Source of the DNA: Acholoe squamosa
Taxonomy: Eukaryota > Annelida > Polychaeta > Phyllodocida > Polynoidae
Assembly: GCA_949317995.1 (NCBI GenBank)
Contig: OX439037.1
Location: 54,966,080-55,030,079, forward strand
Direction: 5' to 3'
Length of the DNA stretch: 64,000 nt
How positions within the stretch are numbered: position 1 is the stretch's first letter; the number at the start of each line of letters is the position of its first letter. Under the pieces are notes generated by a model that saw only the letters and a list, made by a program, of their open reading frames with translations, was not told the origin of the DNA and searched no databases. Below are positions 1-12,166 of this stretch, piece after piece. Made by a program: the position numbers and the translations under genes.

Positions 1-1131
1 AGTTACTGCTGAGATGGTGACGGCGATTATATTCGTATCAGAGACGTGGTGGGTAGTGGAGGTAGGAGTGGTAGGAAGTGAATGTTGAGGGGGCGATGAG
101 AAGGAAACTCTAGAACTGATAGCCACCCGTTGTTTGGCGTGGCTGTGAAACGAGCGAGCTTCATTAGTGTGATCACCAACCACTGAAGAAGTTCTAATTA
201 AGCTGGCCAAGTGGCTGCAGATAGGGAGGGTGGGTGAACCTGCCGACATGGCAGACACTGGAGGGTGTGGGGCTGTGTGGGGAGAGGTGGGCGATAGGAG
301 CCATCTTAATGATTAATGCCTTCGCTGGGGGCCCACTCATATATAGAGCGATGCTGGAGTGGAAGGACTCTTCATTAAACAGTTATTGCTCGGGCGGGGC
401 GTGTCTATGAGCTCTGATTAAAACAGAGCTGCTTCAGTGAGCAGCTCCATGAGCAGCTTCAGGCAGCCCGGAGCTAGTGCTCAGTTACCTATACTGGGGA
501 TGTTCACTGAGTTGTGGATAAATGAGCTACTCCATACTACTCCCAATGTATTGAAAGTATGCGTATTGAAAGTTCCATGTGTCCATTTCAAAGTAGTAAT
601 ATAACAGACACTGTTCTAAAGAACAAAACATACATCCCGTAGCTTAACAATTCACGAATGAACGTCTTTTGCGGACCGGGAATAGAGAGGAAAAGCGTAG
701 AAAAGAAATGTTTTTGATGCGTAATGTCTATGACAATGGTTAAGTACACAAGGTACAAGCTCTTTGTAACTACATTAAAGAAAGTAAATGTGTTCAGTGT
801 TCATCCCCTAAGAACCTAATAGATTACGACAAAGCCTGAATTTTATGCCTTTACCTTATGTTGAATTGAGAGCGTAGGGAAGCTGTAAAGAACATGTAAA
901 ACAAATACTAAGCTCCAACCCAACCCCTTTGTGGACGATTTCCCCAACAGCTGCTGAACATCTTCCCCGGTCTTTCTCACTATCCAAATGGGCCCAATAT
1001 TAAAACGCTTCCGGTGCCTGATGTTTAAAACACATTGACATCACAGATTCCACCATGCATTTGTTCTGACAGCCAATCTGGGAGGATGTTTATAAATTAC
1101 CACCATTAGGCCGTGTTACTTCTTAATGCAG
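1..1131. other. Unique non-coding stretch upstream of candidate exon
   Basis: No gene or repeat family recognised. It carries three close copies of an AGCAGCT-type motif between about 427 and 460, two of them preceded by TGAG. The last bases (about 1113-1131) are pyrimidine-rich and end in AG, forming a plausible splice acceptor for the exon that follows. What is left may be intron if that exon is real. Confidence 0.4.
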
Positions 1132-1267
1132 TCAGCGGGGCTGGAGAAACCCCTCACTCTGAGCAGCTCCATTACCATGGGAGCTGATGATAGTGACTTC
1201 TGGTCTGCAGAACAGCTTACAGAGGAAGAACCATTCATGAAGCGGCTCAGTGGATTGAGCGGGATTG
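1132..1267 (+). CDS. Candidate internal coding exon, unknown protein
   Basis: A 136-bp block with one open frame. It is preceded by a pyrimidine-rich acceptor ending TTAATGCAG (AG at 1130-1131) and followed by the consensus donor GTGAGT (1268-1273). The other two forward frames hit stops. The translation runs about 45 residues, beginning SAGLEKPLTLSSS and including DDSDFWSAEQLTEEE and FMKRLSGLSG, so it is acidic in the middle and looks protein-like. If the frame starts at 1132 the exon ends in phase 1. Reading on without splicing meets a stop within the donor. An in-frame ATG at 1126-1128 lies just before the acceptor, so a first exon starting there is also possible. I recognise no domain and cannot identify the gene. 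The exon contains one GAGCAGCTC motif, which encodes Ser-Ser. Chance open frames of this length are common, so the splice sites carry most of the weight. Confidence 0.4.
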
Positions 1268-1273
1268 GTGAGT

Positions 1274-1719
1274 GAAGAAGAAGAAGAAGAAGAAGAAGAA
1301 GAAGAAGAAGAAGAAGAAGAAGAAGAAGAAGAAGAAGAAGAAGAAGAAGAAGAAGAAGAAGAAGAAGAAGAAGAAGAAGAAGAAGAAGAAGAAGAAGAAG
1401 AAGAAGAAGAAGAAGAAGAAGAAGAAGAAGAAGAAGAAGAAGAAGAAGAAGAAGAAGAAGAAGAAGAAGAAGAAGAAGAAGAAGAAGAAGAAGAAGAAGA
1501 AGAAGAAGAAGAAGAAGAAGAAGAAGAAGAAGAAGAAGAAGAAGAAGAAGAAGAAGAAGAAGAAGAAGAAGAAGAAGAAGAAGAAGAAGAAGAAGAAGAA
1601 GAAGAAGAAGAAGAAGAGAAGAAGAAGAAGAAGAAGAAGAAGAAGAAGAAGAAGAAGAAGAAGAAGAAGAAGAAGAAGAAGAAGAAGAAGAAGAAGAAGA
1701 AGAAGAAGAAGAAGAAGAA
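1274..1719 (+). repeat. (GAA)n microsatellite, about 148 units
   Basis: About 446 bp of almost pure GAA, with one phase break near 1614-1619. It starts one base after the putative GTGAGT donor, so if the upstream exon is real this is a purine-only tract at the very start of an intron. Long open frames of poly-Glu, poly-Lys, poly-Ser or poly-Leu across it are translation artefacts. Confidence 0.97.
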
Positions 1720-2031
1720 TTCATTTCTGACTTCTGTGTTATACATCAGTTATGTGGTACAAAAATGGAAAATAAGAAGACGGCGTGATGAGGGCGTGAT
1801 GATTACAAATTGATGTGACGACATGATTGAATGGAACTCCACCCACATAGTATTTAGGATGAGTTCATTCAACGCCTACCCAGTAGGATCAGTGGTCTGG
1901 GTGACTATGGGAAGGGAGCGGATGGAGGAAAAAGCACCATGCACAGATCTCCATCTCTGCTGATTGTGAGATGGCTTTAAATATGAATGACTTTATATAG
2001 GACTCAACCCAGGCCAGGCAGATAACCCCAT
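1720..2031. other. Unique non-coding stretch
   Basis: Nothing recognised between the GAA tract and the hairpin. Confidence 0.4.
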
Positions 2032-2072
2032 CATCAAGATGGCTGCTTCGTCATGAAGCAGCCATCTTGATG
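2032..2072. repeat. Perfect 18-bp hairpin
   Basis: Arms at 2032-2049 and 2055-2072 are perfect reverse complements (CATCAAGATGGCTGCTTC and its complement), with a 5-nt loop. It may be a fold-back remnant. No second copy was seen in the window. Confidence 0.85.
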
Positions 2073-2270
2073 GCCGACTTGGACGGATTATCAACCCTTT
2101 AAGGGGTGCAAAGTGCTTAAATGCGCTTTGCCCATTCATCATCATGGTCTCATACGACCAGACAATACCTTAACCTACTACTTTGCCTAACTAGAAATGC
2201 TTAATACCTTAAGGAATTTCAACCCAGAACTCATGCACACTATATATTCTCTTTTTGCATATGTTGCTTA

Positions 2271-2454
2271 GGGCCATTTTCCACCACCCGATATGAGTGC
2301 TCTATCAGCCAATAGCTGCCCCACACAACCACCTTGGCCAAGGGGGCTGCCATAGGGTTCAATGGTGGGGCATGGTCTCTGTCGGCCGAAAATAGCATCT
2401 GCTATGGGTCTAGCGGCCGATAGAGGGCCCATATCGGGTGGTGGAAAACGGCCC
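2271..2454. mobile_element. Family A MITE (PIF/Harbinger-like), copy A1
   Basis: A 184-bp non-coding element with TIRs of about 25 bp starting GGGCCATTTTCCACC and ending GGTGGAAAACGGCCC. It is flanked by TTA at 2268-2270 and 2455-2457. TWA target duplications are typical of the PIF/Harbinger superfamily, and copy A3 has TAA on both sides. The open frame across it is a by-product of the repeat. Confidence 0.8.
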
Positions 2455-2558
2455 TTATTCACTCTGTTTTGTACTGACTAGATGAAATTTCGTAGTGTGA
2501 ACTGCGTAACTATTTCAATAAAAAAATAATCAGCCAATCATTATTGTAGCCTTATGTG

Positions 2559-2560
<2 letters not shown>

Positions 2561-2648
<88 letters not shown>

Positions 2649-2659
2649 TGTGTGTGTGT
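2561..2659. repeat. (AT)35 followed by (GT)n microsatellite
   Basis: Pure AT from 2561 to 2630, then GT from 2631 to about 2659 with one slip near 2649. Confidence 0.97.
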
Positions 2660-5600
2660 TATTGCAACCACGGCTACGATTATTCACAGATTATAATGAC
2701 ATGAATAAGGTTTGATACATATTTAAGAAGGGCCAGTAGGATGCAATATGCAGCGTTTAGTGTCTTGAACCCACCGTGTGGCTTGGCTGGTGACCAGGCC
2801 ATGTCCAAGAAGTTACCAGTCAATCATCCCCTGTTAAGACAGACATGGATGAGCGCTGGGGCTTGGTGGGCTCCATAAACCAAAGAGACTAGGCTTATAA
2901 ATTGCTAGGGATTGTGCCAGGTTTTTTTTTTATGTATTCGCCTTGTGAGCTGTTTCTGTAGCCTCCACAAGGTGGATAGTAAATGAGATGCCACCACTTG
3001 TATAATCACATATAGGTCGACAATGTACATTGTGGGTTCATCATCTTTCTCTTGTAATGTATGGAACCTCAGCACCATTGTGACATTTTGATGTATCTGT
3101 TATTAGTGGCAATGTGTATTTTAAGGGTGCATCATGAATATTGCAACGGACCTCAATCCATTAGTTGTAAGGTGGTTGCACTTGAAGCTGTCTAGTTCAT
3201 GTTTACTCACTGTGGCACAGAGATATTCTTTGCAAAAGTCACTTAATCCCACTGCATAAAAAGCAGTTACCAGGGGCCATTCATCTCCTTTCTAAACCAC
3301 ATGGGGGAACCATGATGACTGAATGTCAATGATTTTCCATGTAATGTGTATAGCGTCTGTCCCCTTTTTTCAGTCAATATCAAATGTGGATGTTTCTGCT
3401 CTCGCATTGTCTCCCCTAATCTGATACACACTCACCCAATGGCACACCCCAGTGAAAGACACAAATAAAATGCAACGGCGTCGTGTTTTTTTTAATATAT
3501 TTTTTTTTGCATGACGCCAGACATTACCTCTCCTTTGTTGTTGGCTGTCACTAGTGCGACAAAAATGAGAGAGGAGGAGGATTGGTGCTGAAACTCTACC
3601 TCGGCTTCATTAATTCAATGGAAGTCTTGGTTGTAAGCAGCCCCTCCCCCCCCCCCACACCGTCCTCCGTCCACACCTCCATCCCTTAGTCGTCTTTAAT
3701 GCTCGTGTCAGCTTGGACGTGGTCGCAGTAAACCAAAGAATGCCACTTGCCAGACAACACTGGCCAATTTACTTTGCATTGTATACAAAAGAGCTGGCAA
3801 TCATTGGTTAATTTCTTGAAGAGGTAGCGGCTTTAGCCATGAATCGATCTACCACTAAGGATGGGATCTTTGTTCAACGTGTCAGGTTCTTCGTATAATT
3901 AAAATGTATGGTCCTGCACAGAGGGGAATTATTTTGGGCCGAGAGGGAATGCATGCGCCAGCAGACTCCTGACAACAGTTTCCATTTTTTTCCACCATCT
4001 GGCATCTCTGTCTTTGTGTTTTTCTAATAGAGAAAGTCATCACTTCATGATGCCGACGGGAATCAATAGCAGGCACTGGAACCCCTTTGAGGCCAGTCTC
4101 TGTGATATAAACCTGAAGGCGCTAGTCTCTGTATTGCATAGGCTAGCCAAGAAGCCAAAATAAACATGGATTTAATTTAACATCCAAGACCAACGTGAGT
4201 CAATGGGAATAGGCTTCTTCTAGCAATCCAATTAACACAGTTGCCAAGCAGAATTAGTGCCAGAACGCAGAGCCTTGGTTCCTATTATATCCTCTATGTT
4301 TATTTTACCATATGGTAGGTGAGGAAATGAGACTATTTGCTCCTGGCTGCAGCCTTATCTCTTTAAGAGCGGTATGATTTTGTCCCATTTTTGAGGCCTT
4401 CCTCTATGCCATACCAATGTTATGTGTTAAAAACTCACTCTTTATCTTACAAGCCTGGCAAGTAACAATTTCCAAGAATACTGACACATAGGGTCAGAGT
4501 GATAAATGAATAATAGGTGAACTTCGTAGAGTAAAGCACTTGGACGTTGATAGAATGAGGAATAGATAAAAGCCCGTCTGTTTCAGTAAGAGTTAGGTAC
4601 AGCACCAATGTTGGGGGTATTGTCTACAATAACCAGGCGACGAGTCCTCCTGATTTACTTCTAATAGATAAGCCCCGCTGTTGTAATTACCACCTTCTGA
4701 GCACAGAAGAGGGTGCAGATCCTGAGTACAGGGTGAGATGAAGTCATAGTGTGAGACTAGGGGAGGCGAGACTTAAGCCGTCCAAGTTATCACACTGTTG
4801 CTTGGTCGCTAATCCATCTCCTCTTTATGATTGCCTGGCCCGCAGTGTGACGTTCTGTTTCCTGTAAGGCATTGGTCTCCCAGCACAGTCCTACCTTATT
4901 TCCTAGCCCCCAATGCCATTATACTTCATCTAGACCGAATGTTGCGAAAATGGGCTGAAGTTTAGACTTTCTGTCAAGGGAAAAGAATGCCCGACGAGGT
5001 ATTCTGACTGGCTAACTCTTGACAACTGCTGCCCATTGTAGTATTGGTGCGTGAAGGAAGAAAGGTATAAAAGGAATATATGTAGTAACATAAAAAACCT
5101 TGTCAGTGCATAACAGCCTTTTGTGAATATGTTGCATACAGTGCCCAACCCGGCCTTTACCGTGTGCTTAGTAGGCACATATCTTGTACCTATAGCAGGA
5201 TCATCCATTCGCCATTCATTACATTGATCCCAAGGACACCATGTGAGTCCAGTGGCAATTCTCATCATCATGCTCTTTTCAATACACAGCTTCTTTTCTG
5301 GGATGGTGTCAGCAATGATTTAATGTTCTTTCTTGTTGACAATTGTTAGACACGTTATACCTCCCTTTTCCCTCTTCCACCCACGCCAGACCCTTCAAAC
5401 CCTCCCTCCTCTCATCTCATCTCCCAAGCCTATCAGCATTCCCCTGTCCCAAGCGAATATCCTGATAGATTGTGCTATTTATTTCTTAGAGAATCACTCA
5501 GAGGTTTTATACCACGGAAGCCGATATGATTCCCCGGACGGTAATCCAATGACTGCCTTCTTTGGTGATAATCCATAGGACATTGTCGTAGAGACTGTGT

Positions 5601-6429
5601 ATGCTAGGGCCCTGACTCCCTTGTCAATGGTTGTACAGTTATAGTGGTCCATGTGTACTCTATTAGGAAACTGGGGGAACTGGTAGGGTCTTTCAGATCT
5701 GATCAGTTGTAGATGAATTATCTTCTGTAATCTCTATGTATTTGATGAAGACATGTGAAAGACACACCACAGGGAGTTGGATTAATGAGATGTTTGAGGA
5801 TGCCAAGACTAGAAAGGAAGATAGTATCAGAGATGACATGTTATCTTTATCACTGTTAGTTGGTGCCTGGAGGCAAATGGCTAAATGATTAAATTATAGA
5901 TAATGACATTGTAAAAAGAAATCATCTTCTTTGGTGATGTGATCCAACATTTTATTATTGTTACGCAAACCCAAAGTTAATGGTAAGCTAAAGTATTGGC
6001 CCATTTGAAATGCAGGTATTTAGAGGTATTGAAATCAATCTCTCATATGAGGTGGGGGGAGGTGTCCTCGGGAGTGCGCCCTTTCAGCCTCAATTCCTCT
6101 TTACATTATTTGCTACATTTGAGGCTTAAAGGGCCCTTATAAAGGAGGCAAATAAACTCTCAACTTGAAAAGGGATGGGGGTCGGCCCCAGCCAGCGCCC
6201 CTGTCTAAAAACGCCGCTGCTGACTCTGGCATTTGGCATTGTGATATATCATCATTTAGATCTATACGATACAATATCTCCTGCTCTACCAAGATAACCA
6301 GGTGAACACCTTTGATACACGGACAGAATGTGGCCCTATCAGCATGCCCGTGGGTGTGGGCAGCGTATGTGACTAATCAAACCCAGGCTGAATAATGGAG
6401 AGTGATTTCTGTAAGCATGTCGTGCTGGG

Positions 6430-6790
6430 TGGCACCTCTGGGTGACTCTGCAGGGTGGGCAGCTCAGGGGACAGCCTGTGAGCTGCTCAGTACGACTAGG
6501 GGACTATGAGCCATGCTGAGATTGCTGCCTTGCATGTTCGATTGCTGTCAGTCGGGACGACATGGCAGGGGAGGATGGTGCAAGTCAATGTAGGTAGTTT
6601 GACAAGAGCTGCTCTTGAGTTGATATGAGTAGCTCCACATACGAGCTCTAGGAGAGTAGAGAGTGAGTGTGAACATCTTGTACTCTGTATGGGTAGCTCT
6701 ACAGTACCGCCCAAAGGGCAGCGTGAGCAGTTTGACTGAGGGAGCTGCGCCCGAGTCGCTCCAGAGTCAATAGGTAGCTTATGCAAAGAG
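6430..6790. promoter_or_regulatory. Motif cluster, possible regulatory block
   Basis: Contains GTGAGCTGCTCAG near 6477 and the perfect odd-length palindrome CAAGAGCTGCTCTTG at about 6603-6617. Degenerate forms follow: GAGTAGCTCC, GGTAGCTCT, GAGCAGTTTG. Two inverted TGAGC half-sites separated by one base would suit a dimeric DNA-binding protein. That function is inferred, not shown. Confidence 0.3.
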
Positions 6791-7499
6791 GAGTTAATAG
6801 AGGCATTGCCAGGATTTTCTTAGGACAGTATTAACTCTCACATCACTAATTAGTGGGAAAGGTTGTGCCTAAGACGCCTATTGCATATGTCTGATGAGTT
6901 CCGGTAGAACGTATTTGAAGCTTGATTTGAACAGATTGATTCATACATAATGCAATATTACCCTGGCGCACCCTGAGTTCAGGAGCATACGCACCTGGGA
7001 TAATCCTCGCATACATGTGTATAAGCCGCGCCGTATATGCGTGGATTACGGTAGTTGTCTTCATGCTAACACATACAGAGATTCTACTACATGCAACCGT
7101 TTCTAAGTAAGTTCTTAGCCATTTTTAAAGGTTTGAACTCATTAGAGGGACTTCCCAAATATACATTGCAAATCCTTTCTGGGATGGACCTATTGACCTG
7201 GAATATTATCTCCCTCAGTGTGATTGGCTCTCTTCCTTGGATCATTTGTTAACAATTATGGTGATATTGGATTTTAGGGTGAACCACGGTAAATTCCACC
7301 CCTCAGATTTGACTACAGAATTTATTTATGTTGACGTCTATGAAAATAGAACACTTGTACCGTATGACCATATTTACGGTCAATAAAATATCCAGCAACA
7401 ATGGATTTTGATCATACTTCATCCATTCCAAACTGAAATTATGGCAACGTCTGTTCCTGTTGGAGTGGTATCAAACACCTCCCTTTTAAATCATAAGGT

Positions 7500-8290
7500 A
7501 AGCCGGGGCAGCTCCTTAGTCAAAGTGAGCAGAAAGTGTGAGACAGCTCGTGATTCAGTGTAGAAGCAGTGTGTCTTGAGTAGCTCGTCGGTATGCTCGC
7601 TGACACCCGTGCAGCTGATAGCAACGCCCGGCACCAGATGCTCCCACACTTAAGCACTGGGGAGGCGAATCAATAAAACTTGTCTAATTCCTCTCAGGTG
7701 TTCGACTTAGCACCTCTAACCTTATTATATCGAGGCACTAGCGATCAGCTCACCTGAGCAGAGCACAGGGAAACGCAAGCCCAGCGTCGATGAGACTGCA
7801 ATCTTTTACACCAATATTTACCCTGACATGGCGATGCCAGCATCCTCTGGGCGGGTCGGGGTGCTTTAGAAGCAGCGGACAGATAATTGAAATACTATCT
7901 CTGCTGATATAGACTCGTCCCAAGTGGATCCTGTGCCACGCAGCGGAAGTAGTGGGGGGCTGCTCATGTTGACTCTCTTGTCGCGAGCTGCTCATCTCAG
8001 ACTCAGTCGAGTGACTCTGTAAAACGGTGGCCATATAGCTGCCACACACAGCTCTTTTACCTCCACTAGTACTACTGCTAGGCCTACAGCATGGTCAGCG
8101 CTGTGGGAGGGCGTTTATTGAAGAGGTTGTCGGGAATGCAGGAGTAGCCTTCTTGCAGGGGCTGGGATTGAAACCACCACTGGCGAATCTGAAAGCTTAG
8201 GCAAATTGCAGCAAATTATGACCATAAGGGTAGTTCAACACGTGTGGTCTGCAGGGTGGTGAGCTGCTCAGAGAGCCGCTCAGGATGCTG
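7500..8290. promoter_or_regulatory. Second motif cluster, possible regulatory block
   Basis: GAGCTGCTC occurs near 7985 and 8261, with related sites near 7510, 7588, 7742, 7962 and 8275. The block is richer in G+C and CpG than its surroundings. The minus strand carries a 99-codon open frame (7750-8049) ending in a CAG|GTGAGC donor-like site; its product has no recognised feature. The block could be a regulatory region, a promoter, or contain an exon. Confidence 0.25.
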
Positions 8291-9745
8291 GTGGAGGGGC
8301 TGGATGGATGTGATGGGTGTGGTGGTGATGGCAGGCGGGCGGCAGGAGGTGTGGGTGTTGGATAAGGATGCCGGAGCAGGGCACTTTGCTATAACGACAG
8401 TAAACAGCCCTTGGTTATGGAAGGCCATAATAACAGTTCCTCACTGCCACCACCCCCACCCTCCACTCCATTCAGCCCCAGCCGCCTGGATGGTACTTGA
8501 GTGGGTAAACTACCCTCAGATCGTGTCTGGGTGAAATGCTACAGTCGAGGGATTAGATCAGACACTTGTGCTACACTAACCACTCGATGGTACAATGCTA
8601 TACTGTCCAACCCACCGGCCATGAAATCCTCATGTTTATTCATTCTCCCTCCCCTCTTTTATTCCAAAATACAAATAACATTGAGTCCTATCTGAGGAAT
8701 ATGATATGAAACATCCATAATAGTAATGGACGCATCAAGTTTATAAAGATATATATGAAGCCCCTTACCATTCAGTGCCTCTCCTTTCAAACTCATATTT
8801 AGACCACTGGACCCCACTTTCTTCCTGTCCACTCAGGTATGAAATATGCTCTCCCTTTATATATAAAATGTGTACAGTCAACACACATGTGGTACATGCT
8901 TACGATAGACAATATATTATTACTGTATCAAGACACACACCTGCGAACCCTGCCTATAGGCCTCACCATCGAAAATACAGCAGCAATCCCTTTGCATCTT
9001 TATACCCTCCTTGACCCATGGTTATGCCACACACAGGGCCTTTATCCCTCAAGCTCATAAAATATGCAACCTTATTTAGCCTATATATTGGGTGCTGCAG
9101 AATGGTTAAATGCACGACGCCCCAAAGTTATCGTGAGTAGCCCATGTGAGTAACTGGACAGTGCTGCAATCATTCATCATGGTGATGTTTTATACAAAGC
9201 ACGGTATTCTTTGATGACAAATCGCAATAAATGAAAACTAGGCTTTCATGATTATGCTGCCCTTAAATGGCCAAACCTTTACCTTCACCTCTACCCTCAC
9301 TCTGCCCTACAACTGCCACAGCCGTCTCCCACCAGTGTACACACTATTGGGGCTGTGTGGTGGTTCTAGCTGAAAGCCACCCCGACTTCTGATCTCAGCA
9401 CGTCGACAGGCCTCAAGGAGCGCAGGTGCAGGCGACAACAGCCTCGATATATCACGATAAAAATACAATCCCGTCGCCCGTTATGGTTATTAAAAACGAG
9501 CTTGGATCAATGATCTCATTCCGGCGGCCCTATCGGTGCATACGGCCCACACGGTGAGGGCTGTGATTACTTGATTCAGCCTCCACTTTGGTATTGGAAT
9601 AAGTGTGCAGACCTTATTTGAGCTGATTTATAATACGGACTGCTGCAGATTGCTTATTACCATGTATACATGTGCGGTGGGGGAATGGTTTAATATATAT
9701 ACTCCTTGCGATCTTCGCTATGGGCAGGGTCTCGGCTGTGTAAAT

Positions 9746-10521
9746 GGGTCAGGTCACCAGAAACCATCGCATTTGGTGGTTTTCAGGCTCTTTTTTGGGT
9801 TTCGGAGGTTCTGTAACAAATTATCATGACCTAAGCTGGTATTTCATGATCCTGTTTCACCAGGTACAAGTAGGGCTACCATAAAACACCAATTCTTAAA
9901 ATTCCATCAAGGATTCTCTGAGTTATGGTCTTCCAATGTTAAAAAGGGGCCTGAAAATGACACTTTTTTTCATTTACAAACTTGTAACCAGTACCTAATC
10001 ATTAGCAAAAAAGGGTTAGAGTATTTTAAGTTGCTTTATTCCATTGTATAAAGTCACTGTTAGCATTACCATGAGGTTTTAACATGATGTGGATCAATTT
10101 TTTTTCACCACACCCCTCTACTCCTGGACTTTCACATTGTGTCCCGTCCGAGTGATTTATTTGAACCCATGATATGGCTAACATGGAAAGTGGCTACAAC
10201 TCTAATTTTACCACTTGTGGATAGAGGCATTTGGTCTTTTGCTTTGGTAAAAAACTCCTGATCCCACCACTATTTGCCTTTGACTGAGGGCTACATAAGT
10301 AAAATAATACAAATAAAACACTTGGATGGGACATGTCCCGTCCAAGTGTTTTATCCACAAAACTGCATTTGGCTGTTGTACATACATATAACTAGTAGGA
10401 TTGTCTTTATCACCTTTTAGATAGATAGTAGCCATAATTTCTTAATTATTTGAGTAGTATATATTGGTTTTTACTTTATTTTGTGGTAATGAGGTGTTTA
10501 TTTTTTTCCTTGGACGGGACG
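9746..10521 (+). repeat. Family W repeat, copy 1, with abutting inverted units
   Basis: Starts GGGTCAGGTCACCAGAAA. About 394 bp later come two abutting units, 10140-10333 and 10334-10521 (194 and 188 bp). Each is bounded by inverted copies of TGTCCCGTCCAAGTG, so the junction at 10333/10334 is a 40-bp near-perfect palindrome (10314-10353, one mismatched pair). The copy starting at 63360 aligns along its whole visible length at low identity and has its first unit border 392 bp from the start. No coding capacity is seen. The A+T-rich sequence on to about 11080 may belong to the same element, but there is no second copy to prove it. The superfamily is unknown. Confidence 0.7.
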
Positions 10522-12164
10522 TAATAAAAGTTTTCTTTGAGAAGATGAACCATTGATATGAAAGGCATATAATGATGTTTTGTATGTATAGTATATCTTG
10601 TTATTTAAAGAATTTGAAAGAGATTCAGTTATATATATGTGTATGTCAGATGACTTAAAATCTCAGAAAAATTCAGGAAATGTGTAAAAATGATTAAATT
10701 ATTTTTTTCTAGATGACAAATACTGTGAAGAAAATGTAAAACCACATATAATTTCATTCGGCTTAAACAGAAGATATAGGTGTTTTGTGTATCTATGTAA
10801 GGTTTGGTGATGATTGGATCACTCTAAAGACTTAAGTGGTACCAAAGCCATGACTGAATGATGAAAAACATAGTATTTTGTCAGAGTGTTTTATAGGGAC
10901 ATACTTCAAAGCCTGTTGTGAAAAACAGGTACCACACATATATGCACAAAAGGGCACATATTCTAGTAAATAGATGTATTGAAGATAATGTGTGTTGATT
11001 TTAATGGATGGGAAAGCATTATTAAGTGTATGAGGCTAAAGTTAGGACTCTGGAACAGAAAAATATTTTTGATTTTCATGACTTGCTTCGACGAGTAAAC
11101 CGCTAATTATGTTCCTCTAGATGATCTAAAGCACCCTGTCTAACCCCTTGCCAAATATACATATACACACACTCCCTCCCACTTACCCATCCATGTGAGC
11201 TCAGCTGTCACCCCGACTCTAAACCCTCTACGACCTCCTCACCACCTAATAATCGCTGCGCCCATAAATATTTTTTTCTGGACGAGCAAATTTAATCACG
11301 TGGCTGACAGTCTCCCTGGGCGGCGGCGACCGTGAGTTGCTCGCCGTTGATTACGTCGGGGTGTCCTCTGATGACCCCAGATGTCGACGTGTTATCACCG
11401 AGCACTTACTGTAGACACATAGGGAACGAAGGGGTGAAGGGGGTCGGTAGCTGGACATTGCTCACTACAGTCAAAATTGAATCTCCTTATTTCAGAAAAA
11501 CAGGATACATTTATATGGTTCATTCTGACGACTGGTTTCGAGAAGATGAAAATGTCAAAACTAGTCGTTCTCTAAGATTGCTTATCTTATACGATAATCA
11601 TTTTTAACTGTGCTATGGTTGTGGGGGCGGGAGAAGGCTAGAGCTAGCGACATGGACATTGTATGCTTTACCCCATGTTATATTCATAGCGTGAGCCCTG
11701 TTTCACATGCTACATTTGCTGTGGCTAATGTATGACAGTACCGACTCTTGTGACACCTCCCCACTCAATATTATCTGTAAGCAGAGGGTTGGAGAAGGAT
11801 ACAATATATCAAATGCTTATGGTATGTACAGGAGGATTAGTCTGGGATATGGCCATAGCATCAGTATACATGCTGAACTTATTTTATATTTGCTAGCATG
11901 CATAATGGCTGTATCTACCCATTAGTCCATGGGCATACCTTTAATATAGCAGTAAGTAACTGACTACCACACACACTCCCTAACCCTACAAGTCATGTCC
12001 CGACTTCCACAAATCAACTCTCATTGGATCATTGTGTTATCGATTTCTCTCACTCTCAACAGGCCAAGAGGAATGGCGTCGCCCCTTGGGTCTTTTATCT
12101 AGACTGTCAGCCTTATTCTAAATGTAATTAAGGTGGATTATTGTAATCACTTCTGCTCTGATTC
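10522..12164. other. A+T-rich to unique stretch
   Basis: 10522 to about 11080 is strongly A+T-rich and may be the right part of family W. Beyond it I see unique sequence only, with a GAGTTGCTCG relative of the GAGCWGCTC motif near 11335. No supported gene. Confidence 0.35.
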
Positions 12165-12166
12165 TA

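Larger units (their letters stand above)
2660..9745. other. Mostly unique, gene-free stretch with clustered GAGCWGCTC motifs
   Basis: No protein gene or interspersed family is recognised here. Visible points are a C-run near 3646, a G+C-richer block at about 6430-6790, and another at about 7500-8290. Those two blocks hold four full GAGC(A/T)GCTC motifs (near 6479, 6606, 7985 and 8261) and several degenerate relatives such as GAGTAGCTC and GAGCCGCTC. Open frames of 60-113 codons occur on both strands, with no recognisable domains or paired splice signals that convince me. Confidence 0.45.

Noticed and set aside
1116-1813. Open frames of 150-204 codons of poly-Ser, poly-Leu, poly-Glu, poly-Lys and poly-Phe
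   Set aside because: They are translations of the GAA microsatellite in several frames and both strands.
6040-6225. Possible hAT-type element ending GCGCCCCTGTC
   Set aside because: Only one end is present. No matching CAGGGGCG start or target duplication was found.
7750-8049. 99-codon minus-strand frame with a CAG|GTGAGC donor-like end
   Set aside because: No acceptor pairing or domain. GTGAGC here is also part of a recurring GAGC-type motif cluster, which explains the site.
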